From Hyaloperonospora brassicae (lineage: Eukaryota; Oomycota; Peronosporomycetes; Peronosporales; Peronosporaceae), in contig CANTFL010001401.1 of the NCBI GenBank assembly GCA_947650285.1, positions 310,001 to 374,000 on the forward strand: a DNA stretch of 64,000 nucleotides, in the 5' to 3' direction. Within the stretch, counting starts at the first letter, position 1. Each line of letters opens with the position of its first letter. The notes beneath the pieces were generated by a model, which saw only the letters and a program-made list of their open reading frames with translations, had not been told where the DNA came from and did not search any database. Shown here piece after piece: positions 11,563 through 23,269 of this stretch. The translations under genes and the position numbers were made by a program.

Positions 11563-11585
11563 CCTCTTATAGAGAGGGTTGAGTG
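11563..11585 (-). repeat. Right terminal inverted repeat of pogo-like element
   Basis: Reads CACTCAACCCTCTCTATAAG on the minus strand, matching the left end with a few mismatches. The base that should complete CAGT is changed. Confidence 0.7.
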
Positions 11586-12840
11586 AAGCTACATTGTAAG
11601 TTTGTAATTATATCCAGCTTAAGTGAGATAAATAAGAATTTTGGTGACGTGTGACCTATGTTAGATTCAGTTCTACTTCACTTCTCTTTAACTTATCGGT
11701 AAATCCAGCTAATCTTTCTCTGCACATACAATGTACGTGAGAATTAGAGGCATCTGTCTGCACTGTGTTAGTCTAGGTAGCTCGAACTGTGTCTTTACAA
11801 GCGTAGGGTACTAGTAGCAATGTAAGCCCGTTACATGGCCTTAACGGTCTGCACATATCACTTAATGTTGATATTGTCTTTTCAATCAGCTTTAGCGCTA
11901 CTAAGTAAAATGTTTCACGGCGAAGATTCTACTACCAACATACGGTTCGGTAGCACTAAATAATTCCTATTGCACTGACGGCTAAACCCATAATATCGTC
12001 GAGCATTCGTTAGCTGGTGCCCGCATATAAAGGTATTCGAATCGAATAAGCGTAGGATAGCACCTGGAAATGTGTTCATATAACTAGCTATTCTCGGCCT
12101 TCGACGATTATTCACTCTCCGCATAGAATAAGCAAAGCAAACCTCGCACGACTTATGTTTCATACGTTTTATCTTTACTTCGCTAAGCCCGCACGTACAG
12201 ATAGGCAAGAGAAAAGTGTTGTGATGCACCGATCGGTTAATATCAAGCACAACACAATCATATGTGCGATGCTCGAACTAATGAGTTAGTAAACAAGAAT
12301 TGTTCAATGAGGTATGCTTGAAAAAACGTTATAATTACTTTCATGTGGAACAAAAGAAAGGTTTACCTCATTGCTCTTGCTATGTTGATCCATACCAAAG
12401 AAGTATTGGAATCATTTTAAGCAGTCGACAACGAGCTTAATTTACATAAGTAGACCATGTGGGCACGAAAAATAAGACCTGAAACTCGAAAACATACGTA
12501 CACGGATGTGAAAAAAGTATATTTACGAAGCATAATATTCATACGTTTGGGGCGATAGCTCAAACAATATATAAAGGGTAGTCTAAATCTAATTATTATA
12601 TACAATTTGATCTCACTGATATAATAGCACGCCACAAATATGTAATATAGGTACATGAAAAAATTTATTTCGCAAACCTAGCAGTGATTTGTGAGTAGTT
12701 GGATGATATATTGACCAATGTTAATCAATATGTAGAATGGTGCCCCAATGTACATGTAAGAGTGATTTATCTGCAATGTTTACTTGATGGTTAATATAAT
12801 ATAAATACTATCATAGAGACAAAGTTCTCATTGTTCTCTA
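11586..12840. other. AT-rich intergenic, no gene recognised
   Basis: Contains a 111-codon minus frame (12250-11915) and other shorter ones. None shows a domain, signal peptide or compositional sign of coding, and such lengths are expected by chance at this base composition. Confidence 0.45.
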
Positions 12841-13537
12841 ATGGTGCTGGTAAATTATAACGGATTAACGACGTTACACATATCAGATCGATATCATTTG
12901 GTAAGTCAAGAGCTTTTTGTAAAGTTCGGTGCGATGATGTATTATAGGCATGAGCTAAAATTTAGGAATGGTAACTAGATTATCGTAGGGACAGAATATG
13001 ATGTAGAGGATCTGAATGAACCACGTTTTAGTGGTGATTTAGCAATACTGAACGAATCGAACATTTTGTTCAGTAATTAACGCGATACATATCGGGACTT
13101 ACTTTTGTCACACGAAAAAGGAGAACCAAAACTACGATACAGCTTTACAAGTTTTGTTAGTTAAATATTGATTTTATTATGGGAATGACTTCAGGATTTT
13201 AATTAATCTACGAATAAAGTCTGCGTTGAACATGGCTTACACAAGCTGATAAATCGGGAAAAGCATATCAGTATCAATCACATTTTCTCGAGGTCATTTA
13301 AATTTCATTTGACGTCAGCAGACGTCGCCGCGCATCGGCTTCATGAGATTGAAAGTGTTATAGGTAACGGACTCGAAGCTACTCATTATTCATATATATG
13401 AAAAGTTTTATAAGCAGTGGTTTAGGGTGTGCAGTTTCTTTGCAAAAACGGTTTCCAAGGTGTTTGAGGCTAAGAATGTCGCCGTCGGCTACAGGAAGTA
13501 CAAGCGGAGAAAATTAGAGCAGATTAAAAGATTATAG
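12841..13537 (+). pseudogene. Possible decayed protein-coding gene, unknown family
   Basis: One frame from ATG 12841 runs 107 codons to the TAA at 13162-13164 with only two internal stops (TAG 12976, TAA 13078). The fragments read like protein (e.g. GTEYDVEDLNEPRFSGDLAIL). A second open stretch (about 13232-13400, with ADVAAHRLHEIESVIGNGL) is followed one frame over by 13394-13537 (YKQWFRVCSFF ... VGYRKYKRRK). The last part resembles the helical, Trp/Tyr-bearing C-termini of oomycete WY-domain effectors, but this is only an impression. AT-rich chance ORFs cannot be excluded. Confidence 0.3.
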
Positions 13538-16500
13538 ACGTTGATAATCATATACAGTCATAGGTGATACATGTGCAATTTTAGGCTTCATCTTTTCGGA
13601 GCTTTGCTTTAGTTCAAAAAAGCATTTCCTGGTGGCTTTGTACGCACTTGAGAAGTAAAATGGGAGCGAAAATTTCGTATCGAAAACTAAATAATACCGA
13701 CTATATGTTCGCATCCTAATTAATAAATCAGGTTCAGTCCGCCTCGCTATCTGCTAGCTGCGCAAATCAAAAATCTTTAGGTTACTTATTTCAATATCTG
13801 CCTTATCGTGTTTGCCGCAAAGAATGACACGTTAATGCGCTACACTTATAACGACACTATTGAACGGCGGTGTGTCGCGGGTAAGTGCAAAGTAAGGTGC
13901 AATTAGGTAAGCGATCGGGTCCTGGATTTTAGTCCACCGGCAACGTGATCACCGTGTAAATGCCTACTATTAAATAATGACGAGTGCTCGGGCAAAGGAG
14001 GCTGCCTAAAGTGTTTTCTTGAGATGACCATGCCCCTCGCGGACATTGTGGGTTCCTGTAATGTGGAGTGTTGGCTTTAGAAGTATCCCGCAAGTAATTG
14101 CATTTTATTTGTTTTATCGATGGACATAACGTTTGTGGCGACGCAGCGATCCGATAGGGGAATGTACACGAACGGAAGTATATGCGTTATAAGAGACGTT
14201 GACCAGTAAATTAAAAATATTTTTGTAGTCGCGATAACAAATGTCCGAGCTGGCGACGGCGGTATTGTCGGCTAAAAATCGCTATGCTTAAATGTGGCGT
14301 TAAATGTAGATTGTAAGAGGAGCCAAGTGTTCGAAATTGGTAAACCACCAACATGCTGTGCCATAAAATATACAGCGTGAGTAAATACGTGCTTTCTGCT
14401 GGTCGAGTCCGTTTGCAATTCCCCAATATTCAGCTTAATTGTCGTTGAAATGTGCAGCACCGTATAATATTTCCTTTATACATGATGCATGTGGCACTGG
14501 CCAAATTTCGTATATTGACAGTAACGGATCTAGATCCGCTTGGTATATCATCGTAACATTACAACCCGTGGAAGAAGTTATACGGAGCACGACGGAGAAC
14601 CAACATTGGGCAGCATTTAGGAGCTATATAGAAAAGTCGTGACAGACGGGATAGTCAACAAGTGCCGACCGCACTCGCACAAGGAGGCGGAATTTTTCTT
14701 GGACGCTCAAAATGGTAATTTAATCTGACAGACCATGTGTTCCAACGGTATAAGTGGGTATAAACTCTGGCAGTATGAATAATTTTAGAAAACAATAATT
14801 CTTGTACGCGACGTAAACGCTTAAGCATATGGCATGGAGCCCTAAAATGTATAGGGATACATTTTATTATATCGAAGTTCGCCAATTGATGGGACGCCCA
14901 TGCACTTCGCGCCGGTCAGATCGTCTCTCAAATTGTCATATGTCTTAGTAGAGACTCAAAGGGAGATCGGAGGGGCCGGTATAAATTTACCAAGAACCCG
15001 AACGTGAAGCTCAGCCTCATATATCGCCGAGACCCCGGCACCAACATAAGAGTGAATTCTGATGGCGTCAGGTACCAGTAGCTCCAAACTAAATGACTGA
15101 CAAAATTCGGGGCGAATGGTATCACACCCCACAAAGAGACACGTCTACTTTCAGTATTTCTAGTAACAAAGAGATAAAGTTTTACTATACTTCGAAAATA
15201 CGTCTGTGCAACGTTCGTATAGGACATCGGTATCCAACGGATGTCGCTTCACTTGACCAGATATGTACCGGCCGTCAAAACTCGATATATTTGCTCCGTT
15301 CCGCGCTCCACATTAAGTCGATATCCTTCACTACGGATTTGACGACATAATTATTACATATTTTTTATTCGCCGCAGCCGCCACCTTCGTATTTTCGCCT
15401 AAATTTTGAGACACTAACGAGAGTTGAATCTGCGCGAATCAGGACAGGTAATTTAAGTCTCAGTGAGACAGAGCTATCACACAACAAAATTGACGTTATG
15501 GGCTCGAAATGCACTACATTTCTGCGTCGGAGTTTGACAGCGAAGTAATATTACCGTAAAAGAAGCTAGTCACGATGGAGATAATACGTAAGCGAAATGC
15601 GCAACCAAGGATTAGGGAACATAATGCGATTCAAGATTAACAAATCTTTGAAAGGTAAGAAATACAAGAGGAATCGACGTGTCGACGCTTCGCTATCAAT
15701 TTGATGCCCACAGCTTGAGTAAGCGATAATCAAATAACACCACCTTTAATCGATAGCCAAGACACAGTGTTACTAAGATAATCTTGAATCCCTGTTACAT
15801 AAGGCACATAAAAATTAATTGAATCCGTAATACTAGGGACACGACACATATTTAATTGTAACGCAAGTAATCTAAACATTGTAATAACGACCCTTTGCAT
15901 CACAGTCGGTCTTTATCGTGTTCCGCGCCTTTTCTTCAAGCGAATGTCAAACAAATACAGCGGCACTTTCATTATCATTATCGGTGATTTCAAATTTATA
16001 CGGAAACGGTAGGTGCGTTGACATATTTTCATTGCATACCCTTTGCGGGCACTCTGTAAACCGGATAGTATTAAAATATAGATCCGTATATACGAAACCG
16101 CGCTCGGAACTGAAAATGCTGGCTTTCTGTTCCATACTAATTGATGTAAGTCAAACACGTTTCGACCAAATTCCATAGTCTCCGTCGATCAAAAAGTTTA
16201 AGGTCTAGCATAAAGTTCCAGGTGGCCAATAAAAGTCGCCGACATGATGAGCGTATGCAACCAAGTACAAGGCAACGCGATTCCACCTTGTCGTATCGAT
16301 AGCGCAGCCGTCTCGTCGGGTACTTATGGTCACTTTGTCTGTATTTACAGACCCCTGACACGTGTTTTGAAAGAAATGGCCAATCACACGTGTTATAACC
16401 CGTGAAGGGACACCAATAGATCACCAAAATGTAATTCTATGCACCAGTATTGAATGACAACGCGGGACCATTAATTGATGAATTATTATGTAATCTCGCT

Positions 16501-19500
16501 CAGAAAACTTTAATTCATAAGAATTGCATACATTACTTGCAATTCTCCTAAATACAATATATAAATGAACGAAAACTTTAAGGCATCTTTAAACTCGCCG
16601 GAGGGAAGAAGCGCAGGATCAAGGTTGTATAATAGCAAGTTCTATTGAAATCGAATTTTCTTAACTTATCGTAAATAAGATGCACAAGTGATGAAATTCA
16701 AATTTGTGACCACACCCGTTCCGACTATAAGATAGCGAGCTTTAGCTACCGTGTCTTTCACATAATCTTATCCTGAAAAGCCGTTTATACACAGATGTAA
16801 GAAATACGCCGAGGATGTCGGCCGACACCTAAAATATCCAATATAAAATAATGATAGAAAAATTTAATGATGCGGCGTAAGAGGGCATCATTGTCAAAAT
16901 ACTAAACCTTACTCTACGGAGGATATATAATTTAACCATCATGTTTATTGCAGTCGGGATCGCTATTTGTCGCAGCCACAACAGAGATGTGACGGGGCTT
17001 AGATACTTTAAATTCATTGAGGAATGTGACATTTCATATCTAGATAAAACTAATACAATGTCAGTGGAATCTGCCATAAGTGCTTAATAAGTCTATCGGT
17101 AAGGTCATTCCACAAGATTTTTGCATGGTACACGTGCGGCCGCGATAGAGGCAGCAGTACTGAAATGGATCACTTTTTGATACTTAGTCAATGATGAGGC
17201 CCGCGACTGCGGGTCGAAACGCGTCTGGCACTAGTCCATTGTATAAGTTTTATGTCATGAAATTTAGTGTTATACATGAAAGCATTCAAACCATTAACGG
17301 AACCGGTAGCATGACGAAGGCTTTCGAAGGAATCGATTTACTGAATAATTATTTATGCAGACTTACAATATTCAAACGCGGCGGACTGCTAACACAAGAA
17401 CTGCTTAGCGTCAAATGTATTGATCGCCTTAATTACTTATATGGCAGAAGCATGTAGAAAGGTGTCCGTATTAACATTTTGATCTCAACAAACATATAAA
17501 TGCTTAGTAAAATATTGCGATAGTCTAAACGCGACATAACGATGATAAAGAGAGAAAATTCAATATCTCTTCTTTGATCACTACCCGTTTATTTGCACAA
17601 AATACAGTGTAAAATGCTTCTCTTTGGTCACCAGGTGTACAAGGCTGCAACAATGAGAGCGATCGCGATAGATAAGTCGTTTTATGTTAAATATTTCTTC
17701 TTCATTAATTGATTTCAAGGGTACTTTAATCTTGTACTCACGCCTTACGGTAATTCGTCCTTCGTAAATGCGTTGTAGTCAAAGCGCTTCAGACTTGATG
17801 CCTTAACAAGTACTTAAACGGTAAAACTGGACCTCTGAAATGTAGAAGATAGTGAGATGTTACTTATTTTTAATCCCATAACTGTTTACTAAGACAGATA
17901 AGGTCCGTACGAAGCCCTATAATCCAGCCCTCTAATTTTAATTTATTTAAATTTATTAGCCTTCTGGCAAAAACGTCGGGCATATAGCCTAGATGATTCG
18001 TGTGCTGTGTAAAAAGGCGCATTTGCTTCGACCACCACCTGCAATGATTGACGCTACCCCGCACCGTCTTGATAAATGCCTTATGAGGGAACGTTAATGA
18101 CCGATCGTTTGAGGACACCATTAACATCCTTTCGATTTGTATTCGAAGATCTATTTGCTGGAAAAGCTGCGTCATGATGCACGTTTAAGCAGCGTGGACG
18201 TCACTACATATTAAGTTTGTCAGATACTTACAGCTTCTATTGATTGCAGCTGCAAGTCTTTACTGAAGCATGACATTGTAAATTCTCACCAATCGGTGAT
18301 TATGTGGACCAAGTTTAAGTCTGCAGTCGGAATAAAATATATAACTCGGCGACCAGTCGAGTCGTATGGAGCGCAGCAATAATTTTGCAGGCTACGTCAT
18401 CCATTCTGGAACAGACTATGGGTCGTGTGTACGCACGCACTAAACACGATGTGCATTACAAGTTGGAACAATATAAAATAGTAGTTCGTCGCTGGACCAG
18501 ACACCGAGAGTTCATCCTCACGCATACAGTATATACAAAGAACGCATACATATCATTCTATATGGAGAGAAATGGTCGAGACACCTCCAGTCGAGTTCAG
18601 AGGAAACGTACGCTGCGACATGGAGCGCGGATAATACTAGCAATTTTCCGCCCCGTTTATATAATCTTTAAGGACATCATAAAGCTGCGCCTGAGCGAGA
18701 AGCTGACGTAGAGCAAGATAAATCATGTCTGTAGGATAAAGTGGTACAGGGGAGAGCAAGACGTGATTTTAAAACAAGCAGTAAATATTTTAAGTGAAAT
18801 TGAATCACTATGCTTCGACGAGAAGTGACAACGTTTTTCTAAAAGGACTCTAGCTCACTATCATCGATAACCAAATTATGTCGACGACGAGGATCAAATC
18901 GTCTATATCAAAGCGCGAGAAGATATATAACGCAGTGTTCAATCTTTATCTAGCCAGGAATATATATCAATAATAGACGAACACAGATTGATGTAGAGAA
19001 CATTCTTTACGAGCTTAATTTGACTCAGTTCATTTCGCTCGTTCACGTCTCCTCCAATACCACCAATTTTGGTTTTATTATGCGTTGATTGTCGCTGCTC
19101 AACCAAAGAGTGACCGAAATTTTTGAACTAGGACTAAGTCCATAGCCTTCGCTGATCGCCTTGGCAAAAATAACGAGGCTCCTCTGCACATCCTTCTGGG
19201 TACTTCATTTGCTGAAGTTTTTTTGCATTATCTACAGAGTTATATGCAGTCGGTTGTTTGTCAGCTAAAGTATCCCGCTTGAACAGTTGACCGTTGCGGT
19301 ATAACCCTTGCTCATTGATCGAAACATCACACTACGTGGCTAGCATGTCGGGTATAATGGGTGGGACTCGATACTCATGGAAAAATTACAAGGCTTAAAT
19401 GGCCGGTAAGCAATGCAGACCAAAATCAAGATGTAGGAATGCCAGCGTGCTAGCGAATACATTTAGCTCAAGTGTACATATTATAATGAAAATGACCTGT

Positions 19501-22500
19501 TAAAAACAATTAGCAGGATATAAGGAGCATTGTTCACCTTGTCGCGCCAGCTGACCCACTGCCGAGTCGAGACCGTACTTGCAAAAACCTGATTTTGTGC
19601 TTAACATAACCGCTGCAGGTCCAAATATTCCGATGCTATTATATGAGCTTGTGTACTCTGGTGGTACATAACGTCTGGAGAGTTCATGCGCTTCATCGGA
19701 GCCGTATACGTCAATTTTGAAGTCAAAACATTTTCTTAATTTTTTTTAGAGACTCTGTGGATCAAGATCGCACGAATTTGTGTCCGTCATATGGATATTT
19801 CAAGCAAATAATATTGAGTAAGATAAGCTTCTACATCTTAGATAATTTATTGGAAATTTGCCGGCACAATTGAGGTAGATACAGCAGCTCTAGCAAGACC
19901 AACAGAAAGCATGATCTGACCGAAACTAATTTAGATTCAATTGAAGCACTTCGGTCCCTGGCATGTTCTACGGGTTTGTAATCTTAGGCACGCTATAATG
20001 GTATGTCGGATAGAGCCAAAATTGTGCGGTATCGCCTCTGTGAAAAATTAATTATTTGATGCCAGATCACGCAGGCAAGGCCCACCTACACCAGGTGCTT
20101 AAAAGGTGTGTAGTTTTTAGCCACCAAGCGTACTTTCTGTCGTCTATTCGGCTGTATCTTTTGGCTTCTATTTGGTCATAAAGTAGTTTTCAGATATATA
20201 GCCGCACATGCAAACTGACCTTTCATTGCAATCTTCGCCATACTTCGAATCAGTCGTAGAGACATAAGTAACTATCTCATTCGTTCGGGTAGACGTTCCA
20301 ATGGCTACAGAGTATATAAAATACGACGTAGGAAGGACAGCAACACCGTATGCGAATGAAAGGCCCCCGTCAACCCTCATAGAGTTTTGATCAATAGCTA
20401 TTTTAATGCATAAGAATGAGTTCCATCGTAGTGAAACTTGTCGTATCAGCAATGCGCTATTTATTCGACTCCATAAGGGTTGGTACGTCAACATGCCGTG
20501 TTCCCTTATTCAAAATGCTCGAGAAACTGATAGAGCCATGTCGACTGCAGGTGGAGGTAGCAGGGTCAACAAAAGCAGTGTTTGTGGTGCTAAAACCACT
20601 GTAATATTGTTGCGGTTGTCAAAAAAAAACTCGGCATGATGTTCAATATTTCTTCTGTAGCTCAGCTGGTTTGTACGAAAATTCTTTGCATAAAGGTAAA
20701 TGGTTGGTGTCGCTAGGAGAAAAAGCGAGAATGCTTAATTATTCAATTTTGGTATTTGAGATCACCAGCTTACATTTGCCAGGCCGTGACGTCTACCAAT
20801 TCATGAACGACCTTTCATCAAGTCTCGCACAACCAGAATATATAACTACGCCTGTAATAACAAAAATCCGCGACCAGACAATTAATTACATGCGCGATGT
20901 GACAATTGCTTACTACAAGGCAACAAGGATGTAGCAGGCTAAGAGTATAACCCTAATTATGTGACGAAACGAAATTTAATACTCACTTTGTTTATTATTG
21001 TCAGATGTCTAACCCAATATTCATCAGTTTCACCTCGGAGAAATTGTCTAAGTTCGGAAATCGCCGCCTATCTACGCTAAGGCCCCTTTTTGTGTCAATA
21101 GACGTCTAAGCTTCTGCAGACGCAAATAAACGCTTCTTCTTTATAACATTGTCCTTTTCCTTTGTGGGTACTTTCGTGTTGCACGATACCGATACATATG
21201 TGATCTGCTTAGCAGATGAAGCTGACGCTTGATGCGATATATGCTTATGTCACTATACTTCCAAGGCATCCGCTATCTCGTCAGCCGAGAAGTGAACACA
21301 GGCGCATGAGCCTAGACAACAGTAGCCGGGCGCTATGCTCGCAAATTTTCGCTGTTTTGTTAACAAACTACCCCTCTGTCAAAAAACTAGAGGCGCGTGA
21401 GGTACCTCCCCTAACCTTCCCTAAATTTATACCGATCGAAGTCTAAGAGGTCCGCCGACGAATGCTGTTCTTACAGGATATTATAGATTACTTTATATGA
21501 TTGCGGTTACTGTTCGCATCTACTTACAGCTTGGCTCGAGAAAATATAATGGTCATCTGTGCCTTACATTATTATGTAATGCCTTAACACGTCGGTAATG
21601 TTATCGGTCAAGCCACTGACCATTTAGCAGCGTAGATCATTAATTTTTTTTGACGATATTGTTTAAATAAAAGTGTCCATTGTCAAATCGCGAAAATCTA
21701 TAATATAGAAAGAAAAGTCACCGTTAAAGATTTTTTAGAAATGTCGATAATGATCGATTAAAATCGACGATACAGGTAACGAGATGTGTGTCATCAATTA
21801 TAGATGCTTTATACAGTGTACCGTGTCGTAGCTGCCACAGAAATATTTTAAGTCCATACGCTTCACCTAACTTATACACTTACATGTATTGATGTTACAG
21901 CGTTTTGATCGATTGGTATATAAGTAGATTGGATAGAGCTGCCGCCAAATCGTGGACAGAATAGGCATCTCAAATTGCAAAAATTTGCGACGGGACGCGT
22001 TACCAAATCTGAGGCAGCAGAAATGTACTCCTGCTCTAATGCAGCAGGACACAAGAAGTAAAGTATTGTATCATAGTATAATATTAGTTTTGAATGACAA
22101 TATGCTGCAGCAGCTACATGTGCCGGTAGTACGAACGTGAGCCGATTCGTATATAATTTTTTAGCTAGCGAAAATGATCGCTTACCTAGTAGGATGAGTC
22201 GGAAATCAATAAATTTGCGTGGATTCCCCTTTTTAGAGATTAAGGAGTGGCAGTAGCAGTGTCTTTGACGCGATGGACTGAAGAATTTACACGTACAATG
22301 GTACAAGCCTGATGAACTTGCCCGTTAAGGTGCGCTTCAGTAACTTCAAGCATCGCAACCCACTTATTTCGCAATTACTTGCGCATTATAAACCGTGGAG
22401 ATGACCTGTCCGCATTAGCTCGCGGTTACGGTCATTACGCCAGTCTCGGCGATATTTCGATATTTCGAAGCGATGAAATGTGCGACAGCTTACGCGAAAA

Positions 22501-22636
22501 TATGTCGATTAGCTAAGGTCGTTCTATCCGCCGTGATTACTGGAACCCAAGAAAGCCTTATCAGATAGGACCTAGTCAGCATTCCTGTGCAAATTTTGCA
22601 TAAATGCATCGTAGCGTCCCAGTTCATCTACAAAAA
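13538..22636. other. AT-rich region, no supported gene
   Basis: About 9 kb with scattered frames of 60-108 codons. The longest are 18385-18711 (+, Arg/Lys-rich, 108 aa), 18175-17870 (-, 101 aa), 20494-20168 (-, 108 aa), 22306-21872 (-, 144 aa), 17191-17457 (+, 88 aa) and 20671-20934 (+, 87 aa, helical). None has a recognised domain, a clear signal peptide or an RXLR motif. With stop codons expected about every 15 codons at this composition, several such ORFs are expected by chance. No rRNA, complete tRNA or repeat array was seen. Confidence 0.5.
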
Positions 22637-23017
22637 CTAGAATACTCCCCCTAACACGTCGCCATCAGAGGAATTACGGCCCCATGCTGCCACTCCGCAT
22701 GTGAATCGAGCACTACCACATCTCCCTACGATCGGCTTGAAATCAACTCGTTGCGTCCCGCTGCCGTCGGTAAAATCTATGCTGAAAAACACACTTTCCT
22801 GAACCCTACCCTTACAGGTGTCAATATAATCTGTTTGCATATTGAGGAGCAGATATGAATGTAGGTGTGTCACGAGTGCTGAACTAGAATTCCAGTATTT
22901 AATTGATGAGTGTGCTATCAGAGGAATCCCGCTATGTACAGTGGTGGTGGTAAATGCTAAAATGGCGATTGCGATGTTGTGTGATTTTATACGAATATTC
23001 ATCGTAAAGTTCTTCAT
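22637..23017 (-). CDS. Possible small secreted protein, 126 codons (weak trypsin-like tail)
   Basis: Minus-strand frame starting at 23017. The N-terminus has basic residues, then a hydrophobic run (IAIAILAFTTTTVHS) that could be a signal peptide cleaved near residue 30. The C-terminal part, with CGSARFTCGVAAWG followed by SSDGDVLGGV, is faintly like the WG..SS.G....V segment of trypsin-like proteins, a family that in oomycetes includes glucanase inhibitors. The catalytic His and its TAAHC context are not visible and the length is far below a full protease domain. It could be a truncated relic or a coincidental match. Confidence 0.28.
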   Translation of the reverse strand: MKNFTMNIRIKSHNIAIAILAFTTTTVHSGIPLIAHSSIKYWNSSSALVTHLHSYLLLNMQTDYIDTCKGRVQESVFFSIDFTDGSGTQRVDFKPIVGRCGSARFTCGVAAWGRNSSDGDVLGGVF

Positions 23018-23269
23018 ACCAGCTCAAAGCGGTAATATATGCTAACACGCTACCCTCATCGGCATCGATATTTACCGATACGAGCGAGTTTCGAATCGTT
23101 ACAAATACTCGTAATGTATTGGACGGTTTGTTGCCGAAGGTTCACATGATTACCAAAGCACATGTCCGCCAATCACGGCTTGTTTGAGAGAGATGCAGAG
23201 GTGTCTATATAAACATTAATGGTTGCAGGAAGTCTGATATATCTTAAGCCTAATAAGCAACGCCGGTTT
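23018..23269. other. Flank of the LINE 3' end
   Basis: Short AT-richer spacer between the secreted-type ORF and the 3' end of the minus-strand LINE. No poly(A)-like tail is obvious at the LINE boundary. Confidence 0.4.

Larger units (their letters stand above)
9358..11585 (+). mobile_element. pogo/Tigger-like DNA transposon, inactive
   Basis: An element of about 2.2 kb bounded by imperfect inverted repeats. The left end begins CAGTCATCCCTCTCTATAGG. The right end, read on the other strand, begins CACTCAACCCTCTCTATAAG. The left end follows TA, the usual pogo/Tc1 target. Between the ends lies a degenerate transposase with CENP-B-type helix-turn-helix and DDE regions. Every domain is in Tigger order, but several stops and frameshifts make it dead. 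The right-hand TA is not cleanly preserved. Confidence 0.8.

Noticed and set aside
20657..20670. tRNA-like A-box sequence GTAGCTCAGCTGGT
   Set aside because: No matching B-box (GGTTCGAATCC type) or cloverleaf pairing follows within 100 bases, so at best a 5' fragment.
13538..22636. Several 85-144 codon ORFs as genes
   Set aside because: No domain, signal peptide or coding composition; frequency is compatible with chance in AT-rich DNA.
22637..23017. Full trypsin-like protease or glucanase inhibitor
   Set aside because: Only a WG/SS.G.-like stretch matches; the His and Asp parts and most of the domain are missing.
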